A DNA stretch of 64,000 nt from Thermus brockianus (GTDB taxonomy: Bacteria > Deinococcota > Deinococci > Deinococcales > Thermaceae). Positions within the stretch are counted from its first letter, which is position 1, and each line of letters begins with the position of its first letter. Below the pieces are notes generated by a model, which made no database searches, was not told the origin of the DNA, and saw only the letters and a program-made list of their open reading frames with translations. This document shows, piece after piece, positions 1 through 9,919 of this stretch. A program made the translations under genes and the position numbers. The stretch covers positions 496,001-560,000 of the forward strand of contig NZ_CP016312.1 of assembly GCF_001880325.1 (NCBI RefSeq). The letters run 5' to 3'.

Positions 1-518
1 AGGCGGTGAGCGAAAACCCCTACCTGGAGGACTTCTACCGGGACATGGGGGCCTACGCCTTCCCCTCCCAGGTCTTCTTCCTGGCCAGGCGGGTGCGGCA
101 ACACCTCCTGGAGGTGAACGGAAGCCCCCGCGTGGTCCAGGACCGCACCCTCTACGAGGACGCCTTCGTCTTCGCGCAGAACCTCTACCTTGAAGGCCAC
201 CTCTCCGAGCGGGACTGGCGGACCTACCTGGAGCTTTTCCACGGCGTGGCCCCCGCCCTGCGCAAGCCCGACCTCCTCATCTACCTCCGGGCAAGCCTCC
301 CCACCTTAAGGAGGCGCATCGCCAAGCGGGGCCGCCCCTATGAGCGGGGCATCCCCGACGGCTACCTCCTCGCCCTCAACCGCCTTTACGAGGAGCTCGT
401 GGCCTCTTGGGAACTCTCCCCGGTCCACGTGGTGGACGGGGACCAGGTGGACTTCGTGGAGGATGAGGGGGCCAAGGAGGCCCTCCTCAGCGCCCTAAGC
501 CCCCTCTTGCGGCCATGA
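1..518 (+). CDS. Deoxynucleoside kinase, 5' end missing
   Basis: Only the C-terminal part of a P-loop deoxynucleoside kinase (dNK/dGK-dAK family) is present. The reading frame is open from base 3, so the GTG at 6 is only an internal codon and the Walker A region lies upstream of the window. Visible family signatures are the DFYRDMGAYAFPSQ segment, QDRTLYEDAFVFA (substrate pocket and ERS-like arginine region) and the lid segment RRIAKRGRPYERG. The enzyme phosphorylates deoxynucleosides for dNTP salvage in the cytosol. Its stop overlaps the start of the MurE-like gene by four bases (ATGA), which suggests translational coupling. Substrate preference, dAdo or dGuo, cannot be read from this fragment. 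Confidence 0.85.
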   Translation, partial: AVSENPYLEDFYRDMGAYAFPSQVFFLARRVRQHLLEVNGSPRVVQDRTLYEDAFVFAQNLYLEGHLSERDWRTYLELFHGVAPALRKPDLLIYLRASLPTLRRRIAKRGRPYERGIPDGYLLALNRLYEELVASWELSPVHVVDGDQVDFVEDEGAKEALLSALSPLLRP

Positions 519-1955
519 CCCTGAAGGAGCTCTTCGCCCCCTTTGGCCTCGAGGCCCCGCCCCAGGAGGTGCGGGGCATCACCCTGGACTCCAGGCGGGT
601 GGCCCCCGGCTTCGTCTTCGTGGCCGTCCCCGGGGTGCCCCTCCCCCACCGCAAGCCCCTGGACGGGCACGCCTTCATCCCCGAGGCCCTGGCCCGGGGG
701 GCCATCGCCGTGGTGGGGGAAAAGGACCTATCCCTGCCCGTGCCCTACCTCCGGGTGAAAGACGCCCGCCTGGCCATAGCCCTCCTCGCCCGGCGCTTTT
801 ACCGCGAGCCCGACGCCCTCCTCGCCCTCTTCGGCGTCACCGGCTCCAAGGGCAAGAGCACCACGGCAAGCCTCCTCCACCACCTCCTCCAGGCGGGAGG
901 GGTGAAGGCGGCGCTCCTCTCCACCGTGGGCCTGAGGCTGGGGAGGAAGCAAGGCCCCCCTTGGGCCACTTCACCACCCCCGAGGCCCCCGAGGTCTACG
1001 CCTTCCTCCGGGAGGCGGCGGACCGGGGGCTAAAGGCGGCGGTGCTGGAGGTTTCCAGCCACGCCCTGGCGCTCAAACGGGTGGAGGGGCTTGCCTACCG
1101 GGTGGGGCTTTTCGTGAGCTTCTACCCCGACGACCACCTGGACCTCCACGGCACGGCGGAAAACTACTTCCGGGCCAAGGCCCTTTTGGTGGAGCGCTCG
1201 GAGGTGGCGGTGCTCCACACGAGCCTCCCCCACCTGGAAGCCCTAAGGAAGCGGCCCCACCTCCTGGTGGGCCCCGGGGGGAGGTGTGGGCGGAAGGCGT
1301 AAGGGAGGAGGCAGAGGGGCTTCGCTTTCGCCTCCAAAGCCCCTGGGGCCAGGGCGAGGCCTTCCTGCCCCTCCTGGGGCCCTACAACGTGGACAACGCC
1401 CTCATGGCCCTGGCGGCGGCCCTCCACTTTGGGATTTCCCTGGAAGAGGCCCTAGCGGGCCTTGCCACCTTCCCCGGGGTGCCGGGAAGGATGGAGGTGG
1501 TGCAGAAGGCCCCCTTCCGGGTGGTGATAGACTTCGCCCACACGGGGAAAAGCCTGGAAGAGGCCCTCAAGACCCTAAGGCGCACCACCCGGGGAAGGCT
1601 TCTCCTCGTGGTGGGGGCGGCGGGGGAGCGGGACCCGCAGAGGCGGGAGGACATCGGCCGGGTGGCGGCCCGCCTCGCCGACCTCACCTTCTTCACCGAG
1701 GAGGACCACCGCACGGAGCCCCTGGAGGCGATCCTTAGCGCCCTGGCGGAGGCGGCCCGGCGGGAAGGGGGGAGGTTCCGGATCGTGCCGGACCGCCGGG
1801 AGGCCATTCTCCAAGCGGTCCTCGAGGCCCAGGAGGGGGACACCGTCCTCCTCGCCGGCAAGGGGCACGAGAACAGCTTAGAAAGGGGCCAAGAAGCCCT
1901 CCCCTGGAACGAGCGGGAGGTGGCGGAGGAAGCCCTCAGGATGCGGGGGCTTTAG
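515..1955 (+). pseudogene. murE: MurE-like Mur ligase, two frameshifts as assembled
   Basis: Three consecutive reading frames (515 to about 958, about 961 to 1280, about 1280 to 1955) together encode one complete Mur ligase. The N-terminal domain begins MTLKELFAPFG. The ATP-binding loop reads GVTGSKGKSTT, the central domain contains GHFTTPEAPE and EVSSHALA, and the C-terminal domain ends with GKGHEN. MurE adds the third residue to UDP-MurNAc-L-Ala-D-Glu in peptidoglycan synthesis. Frame is lost at a C6 run (955-960; a G run at 940-943 is the alternative) and at a G6 run (1276-1281). One extra base in each restores the family sequence. The usual DNPR motif of diaminopimelate-adding enzymes is replaced by an EEDHRTEP segment, which fits the ornithine-containing Thermus wall but leaves specificity open. 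Confidence 0.8.
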
Positions 1956-3263
1956 CGGGCAGGGGGGGCGTGAGGGCCTGAAGCCAGCGGGCGAAGGCGG
2001 AAAGGCCCCGCTGGTACATGGCCTCCCGCTTTTCCCGCTTCCCCATCCGCCCCTCCACGGGGGGCACCAGGCCCCAGTTGGCGTACATGGGCTGGAAGCC
2101 CTCGGGGTTGGCCGTGGCCAGGTAGCGGACCAGACCCCCCAAGAGGCTTTCCTCGGGCGGGGCCACGGGGGAAAGGCCTAGGGCCCGCCTTGCGGCGTTG
2201 AGCCCCGCCAGAAAACCGGTGGCGGCGCTTTCCAAGTACCCCTCCACCCCGGCGAGGACCCCAGCGGCGAAGAGGCCCTCCGCCCCCTGGAACTCCAGGG
2301 TCTCCCGGAGGAGCCTCGGGGCGTTGAGGTAGGTGTTCCGGTGCATCACCCCGTAGCGCACGATCTCGGCGTTTTCCAGGCCGGGGATCATCTGGATGAG
2401 GCGCTTTTGCTCCGGCCACTTGAGCCCCGTCTGGAAGCCCACCAGGCTCCAAAGCCGCCCCGCCTTGTCCTCCTGGCGGAGCTGCACCACGGCGAAAGGC
2501 TCCTTCCCCGTGCGGGGGTCCTTGAGCCCCACGGGCTTCAGGGGGCCAAAGAGAAGGGTCTGGTACCCCCTTTGGGCCAGCTCCTCCACCGGCACGCAGG
2601 CCTCAAAGAACTGCAGGTTCTCCCACTCGTGGGGCACGTGCCGCTCCGCGGCCACCAAGGCCTCGTAAAAGCGGCGGTACTCCTCCTCCGTCATGGGGCA
2701 ATTCAGGTAGTCAGCGCTTTGGCCGTAGCGCCCGGCGCGGAAGCACTTGCTGAGGTCAACGCTCTCGTAGAGCACCACGGGGCTTGCGGCGTCGTAGTAG
2801 GAGAGGAAGTGGTCCCCGAAACGGCGCTTCAGGGCCTCGGCCAGGGGCTCGGCGGTGAGGGGCCCCGTGGCCAAGACGGTGAGGCCTTCCGGGATCTCCC
2901 TCACCTCCTCCCGCACCAGTTCCAGCAGGGGGTGGCGGGAAAGCCTTTCCGTGATGAAGTGGCCAAACTCCTCCCGGTCCACGGCCAAGGCCCCCCGGCG
3001 GGGACCCGGGCCCTTTCCGCCGCCTCCATGACGAGGCTTCCCGCAAGGCGCATCTCCGCCTGCAAAAGCCCCTTGGCGTTGGCCATGCCCTCCCCGCCCA
3101 GGGAGTTGGAGCAGACGAGTTCGGCCAGAAGCCCCGTGGCGTGGGCCGGGGTCATGCGCTTCGGGCGCATCTCGTAAAGCCGCACGGGGATGCCCAGGCG
3201 CAAAAGGGTCCAGGCGGCCTCGCTTCCCGCAAGGCCCCCGCCCACCACGTTCACCCGTTCCAT
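1936..3263 (-). pseudogene. trmFO: TrmFO, folate-dependent tRNA U54 methyltransferase, frameshifted as assembled
   Basis: The N-terminal part (3263 to about 2997) starts [16 protein letters not shown], a Rossmann FAD-binding GxGxxG motif. The rest (about 2990 to 1936) continues with VLATGPLTAEPL, FFEACVPVEELA and GVLAGVEGYLESAATG, all typical of TrmFO, a flavoprotein that makes 5-methyluridine at position 54 of tRNA using methylenetetrahydrofolate. The two parts join at a C6 run on the plus strand (2991-2996). A seventh C gives RVPAGGALAVDR, the expected sequence. The combined length is about 442 residues, normal for the family. The 3' end overlaps the convergent MurE-like gene by 20 bases. 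A TAGCAT box lies seven bases before the ATG. Confidence 0.9.
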
Positions 3264-3270
3264 CCTTTAG

Positions 3271-3318
3271 ATGCTACCACCCAAGCGGGGAAGGGAAAAG
3301 TGGCCTATACTGGCCCCG
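3271..3318. promoter_or_regulatory. Divergent leaderless promoters for trmFO (-) and hisF (+)
   Basis: On the plus strand TATACT (3306-3311) lies seven bases before the hisF ATG at 3319. On the minus strand TAGCAT (3276 to 3271) lies seven bases before the trmFO ATG at 3263. Both spacings match leaderless transcription, with the message starting at or next to the start codon. No good -35 hexamer is visible for either. Confidence 0.55.
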
Positions 3319-4077
3319 ATGAGCCTCGCCAAACGCATCGTCCCCTGCCTGGACGTCCACGCCGGCCGGGTGGTCAAGGGGGTGAACTTCGTGAACCTGA
3401 GGGACGCCGGGGACCCCGTAGCGGCGGCCCAGGCCTACGACCAGGCGGGAGCGGACGAGCTCGTCTTTTTGGACATCTCCGCCACCCACGAGGAGAGGGC
3501 CATCCTCCTGGACGTGGTGGCCCAGGTGGCGGAAAGGGTCTTCATCCCCCTCACCGTGGGCGGGGGGGTGCGCTCCTTGGAGGATGCCCGGAGGCTCCTC
3601 CACGCCGGGGCGGACAAGGTGAGCGTGAACTCCGCCGCCGTGAAAAGGCCCGAGCTCATCCAGGAGCTCGCCGACCACTTCGGCGCCCAGGCGGTGGTCC
3701 TGGCCATTGACGCCCGCTGGCGGGGGGATTTCCCCGAGGTCTACATCGCGGGGGGAAGGGTGCCCACGGGCCTCCACGCCGTGGAGTGGGCGGTGCGGGG
3801 GGCAGAGCTTGGGGCCGGGGAGATCCTCCTCACCAGCATGGACCGGGACGGGACCAAGGAGGGGTACGACCTAAGGCTCACCCGCCAGGTGGCCGAGGCG
3901 GTGAACGTGCCCGTGATTGCGAGCGGCGGCGCGGGGCATATGGCGCACTTCCTCGATGCCTTCCAGGCGGGGGCGGAGGCCGCCTTGGCCGCCAGCGTCT
4001 TCCACTTCGGCGAGATCCAAATCCCCGAGCTCAAACGCTTCCTGGCGGAAAAGGGCGTGCGGGTGCGGCTAGACTAG
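3319..4077 (+). CDS. hisF: Imidazole glycerol phosphate synthase, cyclase subunit
   Basis: HisF is the TIM-barrel cyclase that, with the glutaminase HisH, turns PRFAR and ammonia into imidazole glycerol phosphate and AICAR in histidine synthesis. The 252-residue protein starts [21 protein letters not shown], with the first catalytic aspartate at about residue 12. AIDARWRG carries the second catalytic aspartate, and LTVGGGVRS and ASGGAG are the phosphate-binding loops. I chose the ATG at 3319 because it follows a TATACT box and matches the family N-terminus; the upstream 16 codons are not conserved-looking. hisIE follows four bases later. An intact run of seven G (3562-3568) lies inside the gene. 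Confidence 0.97.
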   Translation: MSLAKRIVPCLDVHAGRVVKGVNFVNLRDAGDPVAAAQAYDQAGADELVFLDISATHEERAILLDVVAQVAERVFIPLTVGGGVRSLEDARRLLHAGADKVSVNSAAVKRPELIQELADHFGAQAVVLAIDARWRGDFPEVYIAGGRVPTGLHAVEWAVRGAELGAGEILLTSMDRDGTKEGYDLRLTRQVAEAVNVPVIASGGAGHMAHFLDAFQAGAEAALAASVFHFGEIQIPELKRFLAEKGVRVRLD

Positions 4078-4081
4078 GGGC

Positions 4082-4705
4082 ATGGACCTGGAGGTGCGCT
4101 TTGACGAGCGGGGCCTCGTCCCGGTGGTGGTGCAGGACGCCCGCACGGGGGAGGTCCTCACCCTGGCCTACGCCAACCGGGAAGCCCTGGAGGAAACCCT
4201 AAGGACGCGGCGGAGCACCTTCTATAGCCGAAGCCGCCAGGCCCTCTGGCGCAAGGGGGAGACCTCGGGGCATTTCCAGGAGGTGGTGGAGGTCCTCCTA
4301 GACTGCGACGGGGACGCCGTGGTCTACAAGGTCCTCCCCAAGGGCCCCGCCTGCCACACGGGGGAAAGGAGTTGCTTCCACCGCCCCCTCCTCCAGGAGA
4401 AAGCCACCCCTAGCCTCGGGGAGGTGCTGGAACGGGTCTACGCCACCATAGGAGAAAGGCTAAGGACCCTCCCCGAAGGGAGCTACGTGGCGAAGCTTCA
4501 CCGGGCGGGCCTGGACCGCATCCTGAAGAAGATTGGCGAGGAAGCGGGGGAGGTGATCCTGGCCGCCAAAAACCACGACAAGGCCGAACTCCGCCACGAG
4601 GCGGCGGACCTCCTTTTCCACCTCCTCCTCACCCTGGCGGAGGAGGGGGTGGGGTTAGAGGACCTGGCCGAAACCCTCTGGGAGCGGCACAAACCCCGGG
4701 AATAG
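4082..4705 (+). CDS. hisIE: Bifunctional phosphoribosyl-AMP cyclohydrolase / phosphoribosyl-ATP pyrophosphatase
   Basis: A two-domain histidine biosynthesis enzyme of 207 residues. The N-terminal HisI half has LAYANREAL, the WRKGETSGH motif and the metal-binding segment LDCDGDAV followed by [11 protein letters not shown] with its zinc cysteines. The C-terminal HisE half, from about residue 115, has the [16 protein letters not shown] helix of the MazG-like PRA-PH fold. The protein acts on phosphoribosyl-ATP and phosphoribosyl-AMP, the second and third steps of the pathway. It lies four bases after hisF and is almost certainly co-transcribed with it. Confidence 0.96.
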   Translation: MDLEVRFDERGLVPVVVQDARTGEVLTLAYANREALEETLRTRRSTFYSRSRQALWRKGETSGHFQEVVEVLLDCDGDAVVYKVLPKGPACHTGERSCFHRPLLQEKATPSLGEVLERVYATIGERLRTLPEGSYVAKLHRAGLDRILKKIGEEAGEVILAAKNHDKAELRHEAADLLFHLLLTLAEEGVGLEDLAETLWERHKPRE

Positions 4706-4718
4706 GCCCCTGGGCCCT

Positions 4719-4724
4719 TATGAT
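4719..4724 (+). promoter_or_regulatory. Leaderless-type -10 box of glpX
   Basis: TATGAT ends six bases before the glpX ATG at 4731, the same geometry as many other genes in this window. No ribosome-binding site lies between the box and the start codon. Confidence 0.5.
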
Positions 4725-4730
4725 GGAACC

Positions 4731-5699
4731 ATGGAAATTGAGCGCAGGCTCGTCCTGGAAGTGGTGCGGGTGACGGAACAGGCGGCCTTGGCGGCGAGCC
4801 GTTTCGCCGGCAAGGGGGACAAGGAGGCGGTGGACGAGGCGGGCACCGAGGCCATGCGCCGGGTCTTAAACGAGCTCCCCATCCGGGGCACCGTGGTCAT
4901 CGGTGAGGGGGAGATGGACGAGGCCCCCATGCTCTACATCGGGGAGGTCCTGGGGCAGGGGGGCCTGGAGGTGGACATCGCCGTGGACCCCGTGGAGGGC
5001 ACCACCACCGCCGCCAAGGGCCTGCCCAACGCCGTGACCGTCATCGCCTTAAGCGAAAAGGGCGGGCTTTTCCACGCCCCGGACATGTACATGGAAAAGC
5101 TCATCGTCCCCCCGCCCGCCGCCGGGCTCGTGGACCTCACCTGGCCCGTCTCCGCCAACCTGAAGGCCTTGGCCCTGGCCCTGCAACGCTCGGTGGAGGA
5201 CCTGGTCATCGTGGTCCTGGACCGGCCCCGGCACGAAAGGCTCATCCGGGAGATCCGGGAAGCGGGGGCCCGGGTCAAGCTCATCTCCGACGGGGACGTG
5301 ATCGCCGCCCTGGCCGCCGCCATACGGGGAACCGGGGTCCACGCCGTCATGGGCATCGGCGGGGCCCCGGAAGGGGTCTTGGCCGCCGCCGCCCTCAAGT
5401 GCCTGGGCGGGGAGATCCAGGCCCGCTTCGTGCCGCAAAACGAGGAGGAGCGGGCGCGGCTTAGGGCCATGGGCGGGGACGAGAACCGGGTCTACCGCAC
5501 GGAGGACCTAGCCCCGGGCAAGGAGATCGTCTTCGCCGCCACGGGCATCACGGACGGGGACATCCTGGAGGGGGTGCGCTTCTTCGGCGGGGGGGCCAGG
5601 ACCCACTCCATCGTCATGGGCCACGCTACCCGGGTGGTGCGCTTTATAGACTCCATCCACCTCTTTGAAACCGGGGCCCGGGTCACCATACGGGTGTGA
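4731..5699 (+). CDS. glpX: Class II fructose-1,6-bisphosphatase
   Basis: A 322-residue GlpX-type phosphatase that hydrolyses fructose 1,6-bisphosphate to fructose 6-phosphate in gluconeogenesis. The metal and substrate motifs are [24 protein letters not shown] near residue 85 and [16 protein letters not shown] in the second half. The length matches the family. The C-terminus ends ARVTIRV only a few bases before the right end of the tnpB element, so the insertion sits immediately downstream without damaging the gene. A run of seven G (5589-5595) is intact. Confidence 0.95.
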   Translation: MEIERRLVLEVVRVTEQAALAASRFAGKGDKEAVDEAGTEAMRRVLNELPIRGTVVIGEGEMDEAPMLYIGEVLGQGGLEVDIAVDPVEGTTTAAKGLPNAVTVIALSEKGGLFHAPDMYMEKLIVPPPAAGLVDLTWPVSANLKALALALQRSVEDLVIVVLDRPRHERLIREIREAGARVKLISDGDVIAALAAAIRGTGVHAVMGIGGAPEGVLAAAALKCLGGEIQARFVPQNEEERARLRAMGGDENRVYRTEDLAPGKEIVFAATGITDGDILEGVRFFGGGARTHSIVMGHATRVVRFIDSIHLFETGARVTIRV

Positions 5700-5704
5700 C
5701 GACT

Positions 5705-5724
5705 CCCCGCTCTTCAGAGCGGGG
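5705..5724 (-). ncRNA. Right-end hairpin, probable 3' scaffold of the TnpB omega RNA
   Basis: CCCCGCTCT is followed, after a two-base TC loop, by AGAGCGGGG. The hairpin sits about ten bases beyond the ancestral tnpB stop (5734-5736). In IS605-family elements the omega RNA comes from the tnpB 3' end plus the right end and runs into flanking DNA. Here it would run leftward into the 3' end of glpX, so the resident guide would be drawn from the glpX coding region. The family knowledge is established; the exact RNA ends are inference. Confidence 0.45.
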
Positions 5725-5733
5725 CTTCTCAGT

Positions 5734-6871
5734 TCAGAACGCGAGGGCATCCCTCCCCGAAGGCCCCGTCCAGGCCTTCGCCAGGATGTTCCGCGCAGCG
5801 GCCACATGGCCACATCCCGGTGCAGGGAAGTCCCACAAGCGGGACAGGTGAACTCCCTGACCCACAAGGGTCGCCTCTCCCTGTGGCCGCACACCGGGCA
5901 GTCCTGGCTGGTGTACTTAGGGTCTACCGTTATCACTCGCCTACCAGCCTCCTCCGCTTTGTAGGCAAGGATCCGCAAAAACTGAGCCCAACCAGCGTCA
6001 TGTACGCCCTTAGCCACGTGGCTACGGCTCAGACCTAGGATGTTCAGGTCTTCGTGGACGATGGTTCCATAGCGGTTCACCAACCCCCGGGCCACCTTGT
6101 GGTGAAAATCCAGCCGTTGCCGGGCTACCTTCCGGTGAAGCCGGGCAAGCTCCTCTTTTGCCTTGTCGTACCGGTTGCTACCCCGTTTCTTACGGGAAAG
6201 CTCCCTCTGCTTCCTAGCTAGTTTGTTTTGAGCCTTTTGATAATACCTGGGGGCTTCTATCTTCTCCCCCTCCGAGGTGATGAGAAAGTGAGGGTTGGTC
6301 CCCAGGTCAATGCCCACCGCCTCGCCAGAAGGGGAAAGGGGTTTGGGCTCCACCTCGCAGATAAGTATCAGGTACCATGCATCCCCTTCCCGCTTGACCG
6401 TGGCGGTCTTGAGTTGCCCCTCTAAGGGTCGGTGAAGCTTCACCTTTACCGAACCAACGCCGTGGATGAGCACCCGCTTCCCCCCTCCTGGAGTTTGACC
6501 CCGGTGGCGTAGGCTTGGGGGAAGGTGAAGGAGTCGTAGCGTCCCTTTCCCTTGAACCGGGGATAACCGGCTTTTCCCCCTTTGGCCCTAACCCGACGGA
6601 AGAAGCCTTGAAAAGCCCGGTCTACCCTTTGGAGAACGTCTTGCAGGACCTGGGAGTGGACCCTTTGGTACTCGGGCAGGTCAGCCCGTATCTCGGGGAG
6701 CCATCGCTTTTGCTCGTGGAGGGAGAGGCTTTTCTTCGCCTTCTTGTAGGCCTCCCTCCTCTCCTGAAGGGCGGCGTTGTAGAGCTGGCGGCAGAGTTCC
6801 AGGGTGCGTTCTAGGTCTTTTTGTTGGGGCTTGGTGGGATAGAGGCGGTATTTGAAGGCTCTACGCGCCAC
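5734..6871 (-). pseudogene. tnpB: TnpB RNA-guided nuclease, decayed by two frameshifts
   Basis: The N-terminal part (GTG start at 6871, MARRAFKYRLYPT) and the middle part are out of frame. A seventh C in the C6 run at 6480-6485 joins them as KLQEGGKRVLIHGVG. RuvC motifs are present: AVGIDLGTN (first Asp), TIVHEDLNI (Glu) and LHRDVA (last Asp), with a CPVCG / CPACG zinc finger. Just after the last catalytic Asp an 8-bp tandem duplication, GGCCACAT twice at 5800-5815, shifts the frame again and replaces the expected AARNILAKAWTG tail. As assembled, that frame then runs on into glpX antisense sequence. The GTG start is preferred over the ATG at 6892 because family proteins begin at this point. 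Confidence 0.85.
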
Positions 6872-7000
6872 CTGTCTACCATGACAGGGCATCTGGCGCC
6901 CACGATGCTCTGTCTGCCTCCAGAGGGCGGGGGGGAGGCCATGTATCCCAGGGGCGGAAAGTCCGGGGGATTATGGCTCCTCCACGCCCACTCTCTTCTG

Positions 7001-7006
7001 TAAAAT
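7001..7006 (+). promoter_or_regulatory. Leaderless-type -10 box of apgM
   Basis: TAAAAT ends six bases before the apgM ATG at 7013. It lies just outside the tnpB element. Confidence 0.5.
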
Positions 7007-7012
7007 GGCCCC

Positions 7013-8230
7013 ATGGACCTCTTTCCCATCCTCCAGGAACTCCACCAACCCGGCGGCAAAATCCTCCTCGTGGTCCTAGACGGCGTGGGGGGGCTTCCCT
7101 TAGAGCCAGGAGGCCCCACGGAGCTGGAGGCGGCCCAAACCCCTAACCTAGACCGCCTGGCCGCGGAGAGCGCCCTAGGCCTCCTCACCCCCGTCCACCC
7201 GGGCCTTGCCCCCGGCTCGGGCCCTGGGCACCTGGCCCTCTTCGGCTACGACCCCTTCCGCTACGTGGTGGGCCGAGGGGCCTTGAGCGCCTTGGGGCTG
7301 GGGGCGGACTTCCGGGAAGGGGACGTGGCCCTAAGGGGCAACTTCGCCACCTTGGATGCGGAAGGGAAGGTGGTGGACCGCCGGGCAGGGAGGCCCTCCA
7401 CCGAGGAAAACCAACGGGTGATCGCCAAGCTCAAGGAGGCCATCCCCCGGATAGAGGACGTGGAGATCCACTTCTACACGGAAAGCGAGCACCGCTTCTT
7501 GGTGATCCTAAGGGGCGAGGGCCTGGGGGACGGGGTGACGGACACCGACCCGCAGAAGGCGGGCCTTCCCCCCTTGGAGGCTAGGCCCCTGGACGAGGCC
7601 TCCCGGAAGACCGCCCACATCCTTAACCTCCTCGCCGAGCGCATCCGGGCGGTCCTTAGGGACGAACCCCGCCTCAACGGGGCCCTCTTCCGGGGGGCCT
7701 CCCAAAAGCCCCGGTTCCCCAGCTTCCAGGAGGTCTACAGCTTAAGGGCAGCGGCCGTGGCCAGCTACCCCATGTACAAGGGCCTCGCCGCCTTGGTGGG
7801 GATGGAGGTCCTCCCCGTGGAAGGGGAAGGGGACGCCCACGAGGGGAAGCTCAAGGCCCTGCGGGAGAACTGGGATCGGTACGAGTTCTTCTACCTCCAC
7901 TTCAAGAAGACGGACGCCAAGGGGGAGGACGGGGACTTCCTTGGCAAGGTGCGGGAGATTGAGCGCTTTGACGCCTTCCTGCCCGAGCTCCTCGCCCTAA
8001 AGCCCGAGGTCCTCGCCCTCACCGGGGACCACTCCACCCCTGCGGCCTTGAAGGCCCACTCCTGGCACCCCGTGCCCCTCCTCCTCAAGGCCCCTTACCT
8101 GCGGCGGGACGAGGCGGGGCGCTTCACGGAGGCCGAGGCCCTCAAGGGAAGCCTCGGGCACCTGCGGGGGGTGGAGCTCATGCCCCTCCTCCTCGCCCAC
8201 GCCGGAAGGCTTTTAAAGTACGGGGCCTAG
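7013..8230 (+). CDS. apgM: Cofactor-independent phosphoglycerate mutase, archaeal type
   Basis: A 405-residue metalloenzyme of the alkaline-phosphatase superfamily that interconverts 3- and 2-phosphoglycerate in glycolysis. It shows the metal-binding start [12 protein letters not shown], the nucleophile region [25 protein letters not shown] and the late metal-binding motif [20 protein letters not shown]. The archaeal-type length and motif order separate it from the longer GpmI. It ends on the CTAG at 8227-8230, shared with the stop of the convergent nrnA. Confidence 0.93.
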   Translation: MDLFPILQELHQPGGKILLVVLDGVGGLPLEPGGPTELEAAQTPNLDRLAAESALGLLTPVHPGLAPGSGPGHLALFGYDPFRYVVGRGALSALGLGADFREGDVALRGNFATLDAEGKVVDRRAGRPSTEENQRVIAKLKEAIPRIEDVEIHFYTESEHRFLVILRGEGLGDGVTDTDPQKAGLPPLEARPLDEASRKTAHILNLLAERIRAVLRDEPRLNGALFRGASQKPRFPSFQEVYSLRAAAVASYPMYKGLAALVGMEVLPVEGEGDAHEGKLKALRENWDRYEFFYLHFKKTDAKGEDGDFLGKVREIERFDAFLPELLALKPEVLALTGDHSTPAALKAHSWHPVPLLLKAPYLRRDEAGRFTEAEALKGSLGHLRGVELMPLLLAHAGRLLKYGA

Positions 8231-9213
8231 AGGTACCCCGCCCGCCTAAGCTCCTCCTGGACCGCCTCGAGGACGAGCTCGTAAGCCCGGTCCAGGTCCA
8301 CCCCCTTCAGCGTGGCCCCGGCGGCGGGCACGTGCCCGCCGCCCCCGAGCTTCAGGGCGATATTCTGGGCGGAAACCCCGCCCCGGGAGCGGATGGACAC
8401 CTTCACCCCCTCCTCCCGCCTGCGCAGGAAGACGGAGACCACGCTCCCCTCCACGTAGCGGATAAGGCCCACGAAGTCGTCGGAGTCCTCCTCCTCCCGC
8501 TTGGCCTCCTCGGGCAGGTGGGCGGTGACGAGAAGCCCCCCGAAGTGGAAGGCCACGGTGGAGAGCACCTGGCCCATGAGGCGGAAGTAGGAGGGGGGGC
8601 GGAACTGGAGGCGGTCGGTGAGCTCGGCGAGCCTCACCCCGTAGCCCACGAGCTCCGCCGCCACCCGAAGCACCTCGGGGGTGGTGTTGGCGAAGCGGAA
8701 GTTGCCGGTATCCGTGAGGATGCCGGTGAGCACGGGGGTAGCGATCTCCTCCGTCCAGGCCACCCCCAGGAGGTCAATGAGGTCCTTGACCATCTGGGCC
8801 GTGGCCGCCTTGGAGGGGTCCACCACGTGGAGGTGGCCGAAGCGGGGATTGGTGCCGTGGTGGTCAATGTTGATGACGAAGCCCTCCACCGGCACCCCCA
8901 CCACCCTCGAGGGCTCGGCGCTGTCCAAGGCCACCAGGGTGGCCCCAGGGGGAAGCTTCTCCACGGGGTCGGAGTACTCTTCCTCCTTGGGGAGGAAGCG
9001 GAGGAAGCGGGGAGGCTCGGCCACCCAGCGGGCGTCCTTGCCCAAAGCCTTGAGCGCCCGGTAAAGGCCCAAGGAGCTCCCGATGGCGTCCCCATCGGGG
9101 TCCACGTGGGTGGCGATGTAGATGGGGCCCTCCACCGCCTTGAGCACCTCGGCCACGAGCCGCATCTTTTCCCAGTACTTGGGGTCAGGGGCGTTCCCGT
9201 CCACGAAGCCCAT
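8227..9213 (-). CDS. nrnA: DHH-family nanoRNase / pAp phosphatase
   Basis: A 328-residue DHH/DHHA1 phosphoesterase, probably degrading short RNA oligonucleotides and 3'-phosphoadenosine 5'-phosphate. Motifs in order are [14 protein letters not shown] near residue 35, [10 protein letters not shown], the signature [20 protein letters not shown], and the DHHA1 glycine loop [14 protein letters not shown] near the C-terminus. It is the last gene of the leftward aroA-cmk operon, one base after the SDR gene. Thermus NrnA-type enzymes with these activities are known; assignment here rests on motifs. Confidence 0.9.
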   Translation of the reverse strand: MGFVDGNAPDPKYWEKMRLVAEVLKAVEGPIYIATHVDPDGDAIGSSLGLYRALKALGKDARWVAEPPRFLRFLPKEEEYSDPVEKLPPGATLVALDSAEPSRVVGVPVEGFVINIDHHGTNPRFGHLHVVDPSKAATAQMVKDLIDLLGVAWTEEIATPVLTGILTDTGNFRFANTTPEVLRVAAELVGYGVRLAELTDRLQFRPPSYFRLMGQVLSTVAFHFGGLLVTAHLPEEAKREEEDSDDFVGLIRYVEGSVVSVFLRRREEGVKVSIRSRGGVSAQNIALKLGGGGHVPAAGATLKGVDLDRAYELVLEAVQEELRRAGYL

Positions 9214-9214
9214 C

Positions 9215-9919
9215 CTACAGGTTCCACCCCCCCGCCACCTCCAGGACCTGCCCCGTGAGGTAGGGCTCCCGGACGAAGAAGAGCACCGCCCGGGCCACCT
9301 CCTCCAGGAGGGCGAGCCGCCCCATGGGGATTTCCTGAAGGGGTTTGGAGACGGAGTTCTCCGCCACCCCGGGGGCCACCACGTTGGCGGTGATCCCCGC
9401 CTGGGCGAAGCGCTTGGCGATGGCCTTGGTGTAGAGGACCACCCCCATCTTGGCGATGGCGTAGGGGGTGATGTGGGGCCTGGCGATGGGGTTGGTGGCC
9501 CCGGCGTAGCCCAGGTTCACGATGCGCCCGTAGCCCTGGGCCACCATGAGGGGGAGGACCCTTTGGGTGAGGAGGAAGGTGGCGGTGAGGTTGGTGTCCA
9601 TAATCCAGCGCCACTCCTCGAGGCGCACCTCCTCAATGGGCTTGTAGAGGTAGTCCCCCACGTTGTTCACCAGAACGCCAATCCCCCCCAGGTGGTAGCG
9701 CACCTCCTCCACCAGGCCCGCCACCTCCTCCTCCCGGGTGAGGTCCGCCCGCACCTTGATGGCCTTCACGCCCAGGGCCTCCGCCTCTTGCCTCGTGGCC
9801 TCCGCCAGGCCCTCGGAGGTGCGGTAGTGCACGGCCACGTTAAACCCCTCCTTGGCCAAGGCCAGGAGGATGGCCCGCCCAATCCCCTTGGCGCTTCCCG
9901 TGACCAGGGCTACCCGCAT
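9215..9919 (-). CDS. SDR-family oxidoreductase, FabG-like
   Basis: A 234-residue short-chain dehydrogenase/reductase. The cofactor loop TGSAKGIG starts at about residue 7, NNVGDYL is the structural NNxG motif, and YAIAKMG supplies the catalytic Tyr-x3-Lys. The substrate is unknown; a 3-oxoacyl-ACP reductase role is possible but the operon gives no fatty-acid context. I chose the ATG at 9919 because MRVALVTG is the canonical start; it overlaps the end of the Nudix gene by ten bases. An intact run of seven C (9227-9233) lies near the 3' end. Confidence 0.85.
   Translation of the reverse strand: MRVALVTGSAKGIGRAILLALAKEGFNVAVHYRTSEGLAEATRQEAEALGVKAIKVRADLTREEEVAGLVEEVRYHLGGIGVLVNNVGDYLYKPIEEVRLEEWRWIMDTNLTATFLLTQRVLPLMVAQGYGRIVNLGYAGATNPIARPHITPYAIAKMGVVLYTKAIAKRFAQAGITANVVAPGVAENSVSKPLQEIPMGRLALLEEVARAVLFFVREPYLTGQVLEVAGGWNL

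Larger units (their letters stand above)
5700..6892 (-). mobile_element. IS200/IS605-family (IS1341-type) element, tnpB only
   Basis: A stand-alone tnpB without tnpA, inserted between glpX and apgM. The right end is marked by a 9-bp inverted repeat directly downstream of the ancestral tnpB stop (5705-5724). The left end could not be placed precisely and lies somewhere between about 6880 and 6990. Such elements are TnpA-dependent in trans and use a guide (omega) RNA from the right end. No target-site duplication is expected or seen. Confidence 0.75.

Noticed and set aside
6-518. Complete kinase gene starting at the GTG at base 6
   Set aside because: The frame is open to the window edge and the P-loop is missing, so the true start lies upstream.
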